Shown: in pieces, positions 1 to 13,850 of the stretch
How the letters are laid out: each line of letters begins with the position of its first letter
How positions within the stretch are numbered: position 1 is the stretch's first letter
Assembly: GCA_022316685.1 (NCBI GenBank)
Contig: JAKJHU010000046.1
Location: 4,811,001 to 4,875,000, forward strand
From: Progne subis subis
Taxonomy: Eukaryota > Chordata > Aves > Passeriformes > Hirundinidae
Length of the DNA: 64,000 nucleotides
Direction: 5' to 3'
Position numbers and translations under genes: made by a program
The notes under the pieces: generated by a model
What the model saw: only the letters and a program-made list of their open reading frames with translations
Databases searched by the model: none
Told to the model about the DNA's origin: nothing

Positions 1-3000
1 AATTATTCTGGACTGAAAAAAAATAGAGAAAAGCTCCCTCAAGGCCTTTCTCCAGCAAGTGGCTATAAGATGAAATGATACCAGAACCCAGCCACTTCCA
101 GTAATAACTTCCCTAAACTCAGCCACAATACTATTTCTCTTCCATCAGTCATCCAAAGACCAGGAGGGTATTCATTGCCACCCTACTTTTCAGGGCATAA
201 CATTGAACGAAGAGCTCAATGTGCCTATTTCAACGCTGTTGTACCTGTTTTTAACGTGCAAACAAATTCTGCTTCCTACTGTGTGCAACAGCTGGCTAAG
301 TGACTTGCTGCACTGCCAGGGTTGTTCTGGTGGACAAAGGCAGAAGAAATATAGGAATTCTTACTTCTACATTAATTCATACTCTGAATCTAAGTACTCA
401 GATGACTGAGCCATAAGTATTTGTGACATCACTGGTTAATAAAGCAAAGGTGGCTCTTCCTAAACTGGAGATTTGCAAAGAAGTATTAACCCTGTGCCTA
501 CAGTTCCTTCCAAAGAGATCATGAGCAACTCAATCCTTTCCCATGCAACAGAACCAGTTCTCACTTTAGAAACAACATAGGCAGGTTCATTGTCTTTTAT
601 TTCTTATACCACAGGTTGTTTTTTTAACTTCAATACCAGTTCACAGGATGACAATCTTAGTGAAGCATAACAATTCTTAACAATTCTTTTTAAGAGGAAG
701 GATATTACAAGTAACTTTTTTCAACCACAGCAAAAATCTAGTATCTCCTCTCTTTAGAGGAGATCTTCATAAAGACTAATTCGCAGCTCATTGGGCACAA
801 AGGACACACAAAAAACCTCTGTGGAAGGAATATGTGTTAGAAAAACTGTCAGCAAGGAGCTTCCTTCATCCATGCTAATTTTAAATACTTAAATATGTGC
901 AGGCCTAGGCAGCAGCTAGGCACAGATCCTTTCCTCTTCCAGTTCAGCAGATAGCTCACACTGCAGCCTCATGAAGGAGTTTCCCTTTCCCACCAGAGGA
1001 CCCTTATCCTTGCATCCAACTACCCCTGTCCATACTGCAGGGAGCTGAAAAACACAAGTTGTTTATGCTGCTGTGCTTGCAAATCATTTACCATAAACAT
1101 AAGGGGAAAGCCAGCAAAGAAAGAAAGTCATTCTGGTAGTAATCTTACAATGAAGAGTAACACATTTATGCAGGTAGTAAAAGTGCAGGTGACTGTCCTC
1201 TCGGGAGAGAGATGCTAGCATGCATAGCCCTTCCACTGTGCTATTTACACACAGACTGCCAGTTTCACCCTGTACTCCCTCAGTGATGTTCTATTAGTAA
1301 TTAGAGAGCCTATGGCTTTGTGATTTTTTAATATTTAATTCCCTCCCCACAAGCGCTCTCCCCAGCAGTCCAGCTGCCCTTACAGTTGAATTACTGCTCG
1401 TTTTTAACATCCCTTTCCCTCCCCAGGAGGTGAGGCTATGGTTCGTTATTTCAAATTCAGATTGCCTGTGCTTAATAAGCTGGTGCCTGCCTGCAAACTT
1501 TTCAGGGCTTTTTCTAAGGAGAATGACTGCCTGCCTGAGCCTTCAGGCAGGGACAGAAAGCTGCTATTGCCAAGAGCAGCAATTACTCCAGCACACACCA
1601 CGAATCCATTTGGAGAGGGCTATCTCTACAGAGATGAGAGGATTACACCTTTGAACAACTCCTGTCCTTCTTCATAGGACATGCCATGAAGTGAGAGTGA
1701 GAACCTGAACCTGTCTCCAAAGGAATCTTACAAACATCACTTTCTTGACCCTGTCTCTATACGCACACAGCCACTTTATCAGGACAACAGAGGCAAAAAA
1801 AATTTAGAGCCCAGATCTTTTAACACAGCTCATTGCCACACACCCCTGCACTAGAGCAGCACCGTGCTAGGAGCCTGACCCTGTATCAAGGAATAAAAGT
1901 AACTCCATGCTTCATTCGCCTCCCTAGGGCTGCACACAGTGAGAAGGGACCCTTGTAGTTTACTTGTTCCCTACTTCACCCCTTAGTCTGGTCCAATTTC
2001 TTCACACTGCTTTCAGAACTGTTAATCCAATACTGTACCAAGTCCAGCTCAATGCCTCCCTCCACAGCCCCCGTACTCGTGCTTTAGGATTTTCAGTTTA
2101 ACTCAGCAGTTTTCAGCTCAAACTCCTCCAAAGCAAAAGGACAAAACCCAGACTGCAGGGCAGCCCTACTACCACCTCCTCCTGCCCCCCACTGTTTCAG
2201 AGACATCTTCCTCCACCAAACTGAGCTATAAACCAAATTATACTTAACACCTCATCCTTGCCTTTACCCACATACCTTTCCAGAGAAGAACTCCCAAACT
2301 TGCTACTCCTGCCTTGAAGAATCTCCCACGTAAGGATGTGGGGTAGTGAACCGCCCCCTCACAGGTGGGCTCCTCATTAAGGGTGGCTGCTCTCTGCCAG
2401 CTGCACGAGTCACTCAGATTGCTCCCACCCCCGGGCCTCCTGTGCTCCCAGCACTGTTGGTGGGCTCTGAGGGCTGAAGAAAGCGTTTGGAGGAGTTCAC
2501 AGCTTCAGGGCTGTTTACCTTGGTTCCAGGAGTGAGAAACTGGGTGTTACCATTTGCCTGGTAGGCTGGAGGTGCCAGGGCGCTGGGATGGCTGTGTACA
2601 GCACCAGCCCCTCAAACCAGAGCTGAGGGGGGCTGTGGAGGCACCAGGGCTGCCCTGTGCAGAGCTGAGGCTGCAGGTGCTAAGGTGGCATGTGGTGGGG
2701 GCACCAGACACGTGAGAGCTCCCCTCTGGTGAAAGGATGGCTCTTCACACAGCAGTGGGAGAAATAATTCTGTTCTATGACAGGCATGTGAAGGATAGAA
2801 GTACATTTGCACCAGCCTGACTAACCAAAATGTCTCCTATTACTTTTCCCAGACTCCAGAAGTTTTGATTAAAACAAACAAAAAAATTTTATTATTATGA
2901 CTGTATGGGAAAATTTCAACATACTGTAACATATATATGAGCATGTCACAAAGAGGTCAGAGTGTCACCCAAAAGTACAAAATCCAAATAAGTGGAGAAG

Positions 3001-6000
3001 CGTTATCCTTAGTGCCTCTACAACGGAGACAGATTGTGCTGAAAACAGGAATACTGTAAATTATATATCATGGCAGCAGACTAACTCTCTTTCTATAGAT
3101 GGCAATCAAATTAGTCATTAAAATACAAATGCATAAGCCTGTAGTCAGTCCAGCTTCCATTTTCTAGCACATTTAAGTGCAACTGGGCTGGCAACGGTTT
3201 TAGGACTTTTCAAGCGAAAGATCACATTCTTTGTTTTATTTTTTCAATCTCTTAAAAACAATGAAACAAAAATGCGATCCTTGAGACTGAAGGATGTAGT
3301 CTGAAGACTACCTTCCCTCCAATCTATACAGAAAGTTTTCTTGTCTCCACTCTGCAAGGGCATATTTTTATGCCCTATCATATAAGAATGTGAAAATAGA
3401 AGTTTTCCATTGCAGTCACTTATTTTGGGATCCTGGACTCTGTTAATTGCCATGCATGAACCCCCGTAGGTGAAAAAAAAAATAATGCAAAATCTATTCA
3501 GACCTATCCAGAATGAATGATTTCCCAGAAGGCCCATTTATACACTTTAAGACTTTTCCATCTGTGAGATTCTACACCTTCATAGCTCTTATGAAAAGAA
3601 GATGTACCTCTGAAGGGTAATAGATGTGAGGTTGCTGGTGGAACAGCAAGGACTGCCTCATACTTGATAGTTACTTTTAGTAAGGCAAATTATCTTTTTT
3701 CTCTACTGTCCCTTTCACAGACATTGGGAGCTACACCGTGGATGTCAGGCTTAAGTCTGGATCACACATTTTCAAAAGTTTGAATGTTTTTAACCCCAGG
3801 AACTTTCTTAAGGACAATCTACAAGTTAAACAAAAATGACAGCATCAAATGTCACAATTCAGTACATTCTCAGCAGAGATCTGGAAATAAAAGAGAAGTT
3901 GATGAAGCGTTCCTCTTTGCATAAATGCAGGGAGCCTGAAGAAAAGAGCTATCTAGCCACACACACACACAGGGGGTGGAACCTCAAGAACTCTGCAAAT
4001 ACGTGAACTTCCATCCCTAGGTTCAGCCACATTGCTGCCTTCTGTCACACTCAAGTAAAACCACGGGCTGTACTCCGAGTATCCCTCCTTGTCCCTCCTC
4101 TTCAATCTGTCTGCTCAGAGAAGTTACATTGCCTCCTTCCCACCACTAAGTCCTCAATGACAGAGCTAACAGTCACTACAATGAAAAGTCAGCCAAGCTC
4201 ATGCAGCAGCTGGCAGCAGATTAACTGCCCTTGTTGGTGCTTCGCTGTATGCTGAACATTCTCACAGCCTTCTGAATATTTGACTTGTCCACTGTTTATC
4301 ACCTGAATCTTCATTAGCAGCTCCAGCTGAGACTCCAGGGAGCATGAGCTGCCATTTCCTATTCAGCTCAGTCTTGCAAAGTGTGACACTTACCTTCAAG
4401 AAGCATTCAGCATCTCCAGCATGGCCTGTTTACAGTTCCTGTGAACAAGAACTACAGAAGAACCTTGCAGGATTAGATTCTACTTGGTGAGCTTTGCAAG
4501 AGGTTACCAGCGCTTTGCCACAGCATTGCAAAAGTAAGAAAATTCCTGAAGTTTCCAAACCCAGCACCCCAGATCTTTTCAGGAGATCTAAATTCATTCA
4601 GAAATAAACTCATCTATGCACAGTTAATGAACCAAGCAGAAGAAACCCAGAGAGAATGACACATACTACTATAAACTGAAACTGAATCAAAAAGGTACAC
4701 TATAGTTTGCCCCCTAAGTATCAGTAGCCCCTAGGGATCTAAAACATCTGTCCCATAACTAGATTTCAATATGAATTAAGCACAAATTAGTCACATCCAG
4801 GTGATTTGAAGAAAGTGGAAGAATGGCAGGCATGACACAGCCTTCCTGTATGACCTTAGTAGCATCATCTAGCTTGTCTCATCAGAGCTATAATAGCTAC
4901 CAGTAATGCTGGATAATACATGTATTAAAAGACTCCCTTAGAAGGGGGATGGCAAAGAGGCAGCATCTACAAAAGTCTTGATGAACTTCTATAACACTGT
5001 GTAAATAAATCATGAGTACTTATGACTTTACTGTGGGTGCAGCTGCACATATCTGTTCCTGACACCTCCAGATGGCAGGAAGCTTCTTCTTTCCAAGATG
5101 CTAACAGCTATTTAATGGGCTGTTGGTATTTTAAGGACTGTTCATCACGTAATACGGATTTCAGTACTGCAATGCAGTGACATTTGGCTGAAAGTACCTG
5201 TCTTGGAATCACAGTAGCTGGAAGCAGTGATACTTGTCCTGTTTGACAATACTGGCATGGCTGAAGAAAACCCTAATCTTTACATGCTCTTCTGACTATG
5301 TTTGCCTTAGCTCCTAGATGACAATAATCTAATCTCTTTCAAACGGCCAGGAAGATATCCCTCTGACACTGCCATTAGTTTGTGAGTGGCAATGACGATT
5401 CACAAATGCCGTGTCAAATGAGTAACTGGTGCTGCCCCTAAAGATCACAGAACGCATCCCCTGCCAGAGCATCTCTTCCAGGTGACCTGACATCGAGAGA
5501 GTGGCCGTGCCCAGCCCCAGCTCTCTGCTTTACAAACGCACTACACCTCGCAGCTCCGAGTGACTGCTCAAAGCATCTGTTGCAAACGCAGGGCAGGTTT
5601 TTCTTTCTTCCTTTTGTCTTGACCACAGCTCATAGAACGAATATCTCCACCTCCTGCATCCAGCCTTGCAAGGATAATAGGCTACAGCAAACTGCTTCTC
5701 CAAGATGCTGCAGGTAAACGAGACACACCTGTCTGCAGCCATTATAATGAATTCAGTGTTAGAAACACAGCATTAGCAAATAGTACAAGGGTGAAAAGGC
5801 TATGTCGAGTCCCAGGACAGAGTACAATTTTTCTTTTTTTTTTTTTTTTTTTTTTTAATTTGTCCCTGCTGCTCAGCCCAGGACATTGCAGACCACGCCT
5901 GTGAACACCAGCACAGGTCTCCTCCTCCTAGGCTTCATTCTCCCCGAACGGTCGCTCCACCACCCTCCCCAGGGCTGGCTTCGGCCGGGGGGACGGCAGC

Positions 6001-6126
6001 CGCCGCAGCCGAGGGACGCTCCGCGGGCAGCGCTGCGGGCTGTCCGCCGCTCCGCCAAGTTTCCCCGTGCCCGCAGACGGTCTCCGTCCCCAGCCCGCGA
6101 GGAGCGCGGGTGGCACACGCACTCAC
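1..6126 (-). other. ARHGAP22: ARHGAP22 intron 1 (partial, runs off the left edge)
   Basis: The donor at 6126-6121 opens an intron that fills the left end of the window. No second ARHGAP22 exon was found: no open segment resembles the PH-domain exon that follows in the family. Contents are mostly unique AT-rich sequence. There is a GC-richer patch at about 2340-2720, a short CA run near 3959-3972 and a T23 tract at 5834-5856. The small ORFs here (for example 3244-3537 minus) have no recognisable homology or splice context. Alternative downstream first exons of ARHGAP22 could exist here but cannot be seen. Confidence 0.6.
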
Positions 6127-6160
6127 CTCTCCTGGCCTGCCGGATCTTGGGGCTCAGCAT
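6127..6160 (-). CDS. ARHGAP22: ARHGAP22 first coding exon (N-terminus only)
   Basis: Reading leftwards from the ATG at 6160-6158, the exon encodes MLSPKIRQARR plus the first base of the next codon, then meets a consensus donor GTGAGT at 6126-6121. This peptide matches my recall of the N-terminus of human ARHGAP22 isoform 1, including the phase-1 junction. ARHGAP22 is a Rho-family GTPase-activating protein (PH domain, RhoGAP domain, C-terminal coiled coil) acting on Rac in cell shape, migration and angiogenesis; none of those domains lies in this window because the gene continues to the left. It is head to head with WDFY4, as in human. The ORF that reads on past the donor is intronic. Only 34 coding bases are present, so the identity rests on the short peptide, the splice phase, the CpG-island setting and synteny. 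Confidence 0.85.
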
Positions 6161-6291
6161 GCTCCCGGCTGGGCGCTGCCCGCAGCCTCAGCTCCCGGCC
6201 GCCGCCCCGCGCATCGCCGCCAGCGCCGCTCGCCGCTCCAGCCCCGGCTCGGGGGCTACGCTTCACGGGGGGCTGGATCAACCCCGATGCG

Positions 6292-6300
6292 TTATTTATC
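6292..6300 (-). promoter_or_regulatory. ARHGAP22: TATA-like box for ARHGAP22
   Basis: On the minus strand this reads GATAAATAA, an A/T island inside the CpG island. It would place a transcription start near 6263-6268 and a 5' UTR of roughly 100 nt before the ATG at 6160. The assignment is by motif and spacing only. Confidence 0.35.
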
Positions 6301-6407
6301 CGGCCTCGAATGAATTCCCATCCAAACCAGGCGTTAAGTGTCTCGGCAATTAGCGCCGGTAGATCACCGGCGCGCAGACACGGGGCTGGCCCCGGCTGCC
6401 GCCGCTA

Positions 6408-6412
6408 ATTGG
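6408..6412 (-). promoter_or_regulatory. ARHGAP22: CCAAT box in the ARHGAP22 promoter
   Basis: The plus strand reads ATTGG, that is CCAAT on the minus strand, about 110 bp upstream of the TATA-like box. The position is plausible for an NF-Y site in a CpG-island promoter, but a five-base match is weak evidence. Confidence 0.25.
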
Positions 6413-6699
6413 CCGCGCGGCCGTGTGATCGATGTGCCGCTTGCGGGGAGCCGCGCTCAGCCCCCTGCGAGCTGCGGCTTCCTCCGGCGGCGTGCGCTCA
6501 ACAGATGCCTTGGCTCGACGAGGACCAGAGCAGGAGCTGAAGCTGGTTTAGACGGATTTCTTCCGCGCTGGAAGAAATACCGAGCGCGCTGGTCCCGGGG
6601 GCAGCGGCGTGCTAGGACACCTGCTGTGCCCTGCATCCCTCCTGGGAGACATCCCGGTGAGAGCTGGGGAGCCGGGGGAGAAACGACCCACTGCTCCCT

Positions 6700-9600
6700 G
6701 CGAGAGAGAAAAACATCTCCCGCCCCGCACTGACAGACTCGCAAGATGGGCGCAAGGGAATGCCTTCATTGCATTTTACATTACGTTACATTTTAGCACC
6801 CGTCATTTTTAATTGTACTGTTTGCTAAGCTCAGCCTCACCCCTCCCCAGGAAGGAGGCAAGTCTGCAGTTCTGCAGTCAATAATGAAGAGGAGGAAAGG
6901 ACAAACATTTGTTAAAATAGATAGAAACTATTAAATACTATCCATAAAATATAAATAGATAATTGGATGATAATTACATCTGAGTAACGGACATATCCTG
7001 ACCCTAGACTGCTCGTAGCTCTGTCTACCTAGCAGTTCCTTCTGTGAGTGCCAAAAAGGGGTAAACACTTCCCGTGCCCTGCAGTGTCACCCTGCAGGTC
7101 TGTATTGCTGAGTTGTACTGACAAAAGTCATCTGAGATTGGCAGTTTTCTCCTCTTCCAAGATCTATAATATCTTGGATATTGAATGCTGGCTATCAAGT
7201 TATACCTCCAATACTGGAAGAGGTTCTCTGGCTCTTTACAGAGGTTGTACTTCTGTACAATGTGCAGAATGCAGCATTGGCTAAGATGTTTTGGACTTTC
7301 AGCTGCTGGTGAAACCAGCAGCTTATAAGTGATTATAAATCTTGGAGGTCACAGTGGCATGAACTCAAACTTACACACCTGTAAGCAAGGATGGAAATGG
7401 GATCTGAACTACGGTCTCAATTGTGAACACACAGCCTCCTGCAGTTATCTCCCCACTAATCATCTGTTTTAGCTGGGTTTTATCACAATGAAGAATAGCT
7501 AGATGGTGATCTCTTGGCCAGCAAACTTAGCAAGCATCCTGCTACTGTGGATAAGCAGAAGGAGCATCAGCAGAGGGGTGTTACGTTCCTGCCTTTCTGT
7601 CCAACCTGAGACCCTGGGTCAAAAAGTCATTCCAACCAACCATTTAATAGAACTCCTTTTCCCTCCATATTTTTAGCATTTCCTGTCTGTTTTGGTGCTG
7701 TTCATACACATAATTTTGCAGTTCGAGCAGGAAGTCAAAAGGTGTGTACAGTAAACATGACAGGGGATAAAGCTGACTGAACTTTTAACCTCATGGGAAG
7801 CACAGAACACTTCATCCTGCTAAGTCACTTCCCATGAAAACTTGATTTCCCCTCTGGGGAAAAAACTATATAACGTGACCTATATAAATAATTACAATGC
7901 TTATGAATAAAAGGAAAATATTTAAGCCAAGTTCAACACTAAATGCTAACTTCTGTTTTTCTTGTTAAAAAAAAGAAATATTAAGTGCAAAGAGAAACAT
8001 TCAATTTGACCCTGTTTTGCTTTGACTTAAACATTTTCAGCCCTTCTTAAAGCAATTTTCAAAGTATAAACATAACTTAAATGATTTTTTAAAGACTAGG
8101 AAAGTGTGTGTGGGGGGGTTCCCCCCATTAAGTATTGGTCTGAAGTTCAGGTCTGAAATTCTCAGACACTATTTGGGGGAAGTAAACTGCTTGCCATGGA
8201 AAGAAAACCAAACCAAATTAAAACAAATAAGCCAGCTGAGAAGAAAAACAAAACAGAACAACAAAATGATTACCTCCAGCAAGTGGTTCCACACTAGCTG
8301 CAATGCTTTGGTCTGAAAATTTAGAGAAATTGTTCCTCAAACAAACAGTAAGAGTAGATCCAGTAGGAAGGTAGCACAAGTTTCTGGAAGGAACCAGACA
8401 CTATGGGAATGTTTAATTCCTAAAGCTTCTATACTGAACTGCTTAAACTCAGCAAGATAATTGGGACAAGTTACTCAACAGTCTGCATTTTCCTGAATTC
8501 TCCTGTGTGAGTTTAATAGCTCCTTTCCCTCCCAGCAGCAGCAATGTTCTCCCATGTGAGCACAATGCAGAGACTGGAGAAACCTGTGTTATGATCCTGA
8601 AGTGCTTTAATGGCCCTAATGCACCTGATACTGGTCACCATCCACACCCTCTGCCCAGAGGTCTAGGATCTCTTATTTAAGCCCAGGCTTGGGCTTCATA
8701 TCTAGCTTAAACTATCTAGTAGGATCATTAGTCTTCCATGTGTAATGGACTTCCATCTGTAATGATGTAATAATTTGGATTATGATCTATAGACAGATTT
8801 TTTTCAGCTAGACCTTACATCTCCCTCAATGTTGTGGATCTACCTAGTAATTGGAAGACTGTGTCTGGTATTGGCAATCTTTATTCTACATAATTCTCAC
8901 TGTCAAGCTGTGGGGTGTTTCCCTAGTGTGGCCCTAGACCTGCTTCTTCATCATTGTAGATGTGTTTGATGTGCTTGAGTTCTGATCGAACCTGCCTTTT
9001 CTAATCTTTCCTCGTTACTTCATTCAGGTACTGTGGGGACTATGGCCTGCCCTGCTCTGCTCTCCCCTCTCTTTTCCTTAGGGAGAAAAGGGTGTTTACT
9101 GGTTATTCTATTCCAGAGCTGGGCTCTAAGGGTGGTTCCATTTAGCAGGCTTCTTAGAGAGACAAAGGAAGCTGCTGGGCTGTTGACAATAGGGCTTTTA
9201 TGACTGACCTGAGTGAAGAGGGGCATCCCTGATGGCTTGGGATACCAAAGTGACCATAAGTACCAATTGTTGCAAACCACTGCTCTCATGTTTATATCCC
9301 TCTGCTTGGTCAAATCTAGAATGAAAGACTATTGTGGAGCACTAAGCATTTAGTAGGCTAGAAAATAGAAATCAGTTGGCTAGCCACATACTGGAGAAGT
9401 GCTACTTTGTGACTCTTACGTGAATCTAAAAATAAATGTGGTCATTAATTATCTGCTGCCTTTTTGGAATGTGGAACAACTCTTCTATCTATCGCAAGTG
9501 TTCCCCATGATGGTTAAGCCCACAACATTGAAGGCAGGTGATGTGACCTAGGGATTAAAAAGCTTAAGGAGAGTGAGGAGATGGGCTCTCTGTCTAATGA

Positions 9601-12300
9601 CAGCTGATTTCCCATGGCTACAAGCATGATATTAAATCCCAGGTTGTGGCCATATTAATGCAGTGTTTTGAGATCTGGGATTGGCAAGTGCTATCTAACT
9701 GCAGAAGATGATAATGAGTTACTGCAGCGGGGACACTCACAGAAGATATGATTCATGTGTTGGCGCCAAGGCTGATGACTGGAGGCTATGAAACGCGGCG
9801 GGTGCTTGAGACGGAAGAGTGCGTGGGCCAGTGAAGTTGCTGAAGCTGTTATGAGGAGGATTGAATGGATCTCTGTTTCCCCAGGCTGCACACACAGCAT
9901 GCTGTCACCTACCAATTATCACACCGTATATCCTTTTTTCCTCCTCCTCATCTTCTGGTTCCATCTGCAGGCCAAGGACTTGTTGTAACTAGCTGACTGA
10001 TAACATTTGCTTTGCTCATCATCATGATGCACCTGGATCAAAGCCCAAGATCAAATCACCCTGGACTTTGGCCCCACTGAATTTCAGATCCAGTTTATTT
10101 AGACTGTAACCAAAATTACAATCCATTCTAATATGTTATAAAATGGAGTTCATGGAAAAGGGTCCAGGGAAACAAGGAAAAACCATGGTGTGCATTTTGA
10201 GATAAATAACTGCAGCAACGTTTCTTCTGCAAGGCCAGTTTGAATGGTTATATATTCAGGAAATGTGGAATTCTGATGAAGTAGTTTGTGCATTAATGAA
10301 CAACTTTTCAAGTATCTAATGACCAGAAGGAATTTCAATTTGATATAGCTCTTGCTTACAGGCTAAGTGATCATCACTTGAAAACTCTTGATGCTGATGA
10401 TGCCAGCTGGTTTTCCAGGTGAAAAAGGCTACTGGTCGTTCAGCTTCCAGTAACCAGTGATTTTACTGGCAGGCTTAGGGCTTAAAGCAAGAAACTCTCA
10501 AACCACGAAGAGAGAATTTTTCTTCTTTGGAGATGGCCTCTTTAGTACCACGTAGAATGGGGAAAATTGCATAGATGTTCTAGAGCAGCTCTGGAAACAA
10601 CTGGAAGCTCCAAGTTATCTTTCAGGAAAAAAAAGGTAATTCAGGAAAAAAAAGGTAATTCAGGAAAATCTTTAGCCCAAGGATTATCTAACACCAAGTG
10701 ACAAAGAATGGAACAATTCCTTTAGGTTAAGGAAATGCATGAACTTAATGACATCTTGGGCTTCCAGGGGTAATCTTATTGCAGGAGGCAGTGAATGTGC
10801 CAAACACATCACGACTGCCAGGAAGGGACAGAACTATGATCTTACAGAGTTCCATTCAGTAATGAGGGCTAAGGGGGAGACTAAGCAAGAATAATATTTA
10901 ATGTTTTTCATAATGAAACTAGGGAATTTCTGTGTGCCTTTATCATTCTTTTACAGTTGATGCTCCTTCCCATCTAGTCACATTCTGCAAATAGGTCAGG
11001 AGTAATTAATCTTTGATTTCAGGATGTATGAGTGACTCTCTAGAGAGCAGCTGTAGCTTGAGAGAGCCTATAACACAGCTGCCTTGGACTTCAGTGGGAC
11101 AAGAAACCACCCTGCAGAGATATTCCTGGCACAATGTAATTTTGTTTCTCCTCTGCCATGGTGAACATATACCAAGTGTACATATATCCCTGCAGGATCT
11201 CACCTGCTACTATTGCAAATACCTTAACACATTCGAAATTTATTCAAAAGAGTGCCCAGTAAGAAAAATAAATATTTTACATAAGTGGCCTTCAAAAACA
11301 CCTTGAGATTTGTATGTTATTTTTCATAGTAGATTAAAAAACATGACTTGGATATCTTTCTGTTTTTGTTTATACTTGACAAACATTAGAGATGTTGATG
11401 TGCCCTTTCTGATTTTGTTATAAACAGTAATCTCTGACCACATCAAGGTGCAGTATTCTAATGAGAAACAAAACCTTTGACAGAATTGTTCAGCTTTTGA
11501 GAAGCTATTAGGTAGGGCAATTGAAGAGGTGGTGAAAAAAGGATAGATAATTCTGAATGATCTGATAAGGATTTCCAAATGTGTTTTGTGATGAACCTTC
11601 ATGTATTACAGGAAAGCAAGACTTAGATCATGAATAGGTGTTTGAAGAACTTTCTTAAGAGTAATATCTTATAAATCCAGATATTCTAGATTTCATAAAC
11701 AGGTAGAACAAAGCTTGTTCCTAGTTTTTAATTTTTTAAATATTTTTTGTTTTGTCTCTGTGGTATTATCCTTACTATACCAGGATCAGAAATTACATGT
11801 CCCTTTTAGTACTAGAAACTCCTGCTATTGCCATATTCCTAAACATGTCTGCAAGCAAAGCTTCCTTTGGTAATGAAGGTGAACATAAGGTTACTGAGAC
11901 AGCATGGCTCAAAGTATCGCATTTGCTTTTCACAGGACAAAGAGATAAATATAGAATGGATAGTAGTCATATGGACAAACAGTGCCATATTTAATTTAAT
12001 TTAATTTTGTGTCGAGATGATAGCTTTATCAAGGAGGCAGAGGGAAATCTTTAACCATTGCAGTATCTACTGACAGATAGTGTCAGGTGACATGTCAGGG
12101 CAGATCAGAGACTTTGAATTATTTGGTTCTGCTCTGTATAAGATCTAGTGGATATTTTCCAATCTGAACTTGGATGACAATGACACTGCAACTTGTGTCT
12201 CACAGTGAGATAAAATACGGTTAACGCAATCAAGGTACACAGAAATAATTTTTCTTCAATTATATTTGGCTTGAAATATGTTTCACATCTGAATAAGGAC
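6700..12300. other. Intergenic, no gene recognised
   Basis: This stretch between the ARHGAP22 promoter and the CR1 copy is AT-rich and largely unique. ORFs here are short and lack recognisable protein features. It holds a 19-bp tandem repeat at 10621-10668 and a small CpG-richer patch at about 9760-9830 of unknown origin. I see no promoter, RNA gene or convincing mobile element in it. Confidence 0.6.
10621..10668. repeat. 19-bp tandem repeat, about 2.5 copies
   Basis: The unit TTCAGGAAAAAAAAGGTAA occurs exactly at 10621-10639 and 10640-10658, followed by a partial third copy. The exact identity suggests a recent slippage or duplication event. Confidence 0.9.
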
Positions 12301-12309
12301 TACTCAGAC

Positions 12310-12696
12310 TGTTGAGGACTAGGGCACCTCTCCTACAAGGAAGCGTTGAGGGAGACAGAATTGCTTAATCTGGCAAAAAGGCCAATGGAGTAATCTAATA
12401 TCAACCCACAAATAGTTAAAGGACATTTTCAGAGTATAAAATCAAACACCTGGTATTACAGGTGCTAAAACACAAAAGTAAGTTTGGACCTTAGGAACTC
12501 AGACTGGAGCCCAGAAAACCTTTTTGACCAGGAGGATGATGATGCAGCACTAGGACAGATACCTGCAGAGCAGGGGAGATGTCATCCTTCAGAGGTTTTT
12601 AAGATGATTAGATTAGTGTGTTTTTTCTGTTCCAAGCAGTAGGCTGGACTAAGTAACCCTCAGAGGCCCCTTCTGTCAACGTTTCTGTGAGTCTGT
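12310..12696 (+). mobile_element. CR1 LINE 3'-end remnant
   Basis: The left part resembles the conserved CR1 segment encoding the end of ORF2 and the start of the 3' UTR (words such as GGGCACCTCTCCTAC and GTTGAGGGAGACAG). The right part resembles the CR1 tail (TAGGCTGGACTAAGTAACCC, then CAGAGGCCCCTTCTGTCAAC). The order of these blocks fits a plus-strand copy. It is strongly diverged, interrupted in the middle (about 12370-12500) and lacks the terminal octamer-like repeats. It is 5'-truncated, as most CR1 copies are. Confidence 0.75.
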
Positions 12697-12699
12697 CTA

Positions 12700-13850
12700 A
12701 AAACCTCTTTTCTGCTGCTACATCTTTTGATCTAACAAAATGCTACTTTTGTCTCTAGCCCTTGCCTCACTATCACCTTCAGATCATCACGGATCTGAGA
12801 GGGCTGCTACTGCTGTCAAATCAAGGAAATCACAGTTGAAGGTCTTCCCTTCATCATTGCTTCTTTCAAATAGGTGGTTCCTCTCACAGAAATTCTCTGT
12901 GAAATGTTTTCTGACCTTTCTGAACCTAATTTCCTGATTCCAATACAGAAAAAATGTTTGAAGGCCAAATTAAAAGCATGAGAGTGCTCACAAGCTTCAC
13001 ATCAAAATATATTCTTAACTGACCTGCTGGATCAGAATTTATTGGAGAATTTCACGTTGTTTGGATTTTGCATTACGTTAGCAAAGCATCTCAAACTTCA
13101 AAATGAAGTTTCTTAACATGACCAAGTCCCAGTTAACTGTGCAGTTGTGCCGACATCTCTGTTCTAATTGTATTACCTACACAGTTATGCAGTCTGCTCC
13201 AATCACCTCACAAAATTTGCCAGGTTGAGCTTCTTTGCTATTCCTGAGACAGGTAGGATGTGAAAGCCTGGAGACATTATTGACTTCTCACTTGTTCATC
13301 TGTTTCTGCACATCCCCAGACCTTCCCTGCACCTTGGAGAACAGTGACAGCAATATATCCTATGGCAAGGAGCTGCAGGACCTCAGCTGCATAAAACGCA
13401 GTAACCTGGGAAATTGTTAATCATTGTCACCTATGGGCCTGGAAGAAATGAGGTCCTTGGCTGGGAGAGGAGATAAAGAAATGCATTATTTAAAACTCGA
13501 ATGCTGTCTCTGCCGAATGAATGTAACTTTTTTTCTTTTAGTGGCAGGAATCACAGAGCAGTGCATGCATATTTTAGGCAACAGGGACTGAAACTGGCAT
13601 CCTCAGGAATGTATTTCCTCCTGCTGCCTCAGGGAAAAATATAGTCATTTAGGCAGATCTGATTCAAAATGAAACTAGGGTGAAAACTGGAGGCTAGGTG
13701 AAAAATGGAGGGAGCTAAAAATTTCAGATGTGCTATTATATTAACAATGACCCATTTTCCTTCTGTTTCAAATCATCTGAAGCAGAGAAGAAGAAAATAA
13801 TGAAATTAAAATAGAGTTGTTAATGACTTCCAGTTTGGGAGGCCCAGGTA
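12700..13850. other. Intergenic, nothing recognised
   Basis: Unique AT-rich sequence between the CR1 remnant and a MIR-like fragment. It contains two short ORFs without homology that I can recognise and no repeat that stands out. Confidence 0.5.

Larger units (their letters stand above)
5930..6660. promoter_or_regulatory. ARHGAP22: CpG island at the ARHGAP22 5' end
   Basis: This is the only long GC-rich, CpG-dense block in an otherwise AT-rich window. It covers the first coding exon of ARHGAP22 and extends about 500 bp upstream of it with respect to the minus strand. Its GC content keeps all frames open and creates several overlapping spurious ORFs on both strands. By position and composition it is the main promoter of ARHGAP22. 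It lies about 20 kb from the first WDFY4 coding exon, so a shared bidirectional promoter is not obvious. Confidence 0.8.

Noticed and set aside
5886..6353. 155-residue plus-strand ORF (and overlapping ORFs on both strands) in the CpG island
   Set aside because: Proline/arginine/alanine-rich translation typical of a GC-rich island, overlapping the ARHGAP22 first exon on the other strand; no family and no splice context.
7370..7435. Possible reversed MIR fragment (GGGATCTGAACTACGGTCTC)
   Set aside because: Only one short word resembles the family; no collinear second block.
9691..9988. CpG-richer patch with ORFs on both strands, considered as a retrocopy
   Set aside because: No parent protein was recognised and no tail or target duplication is visible.
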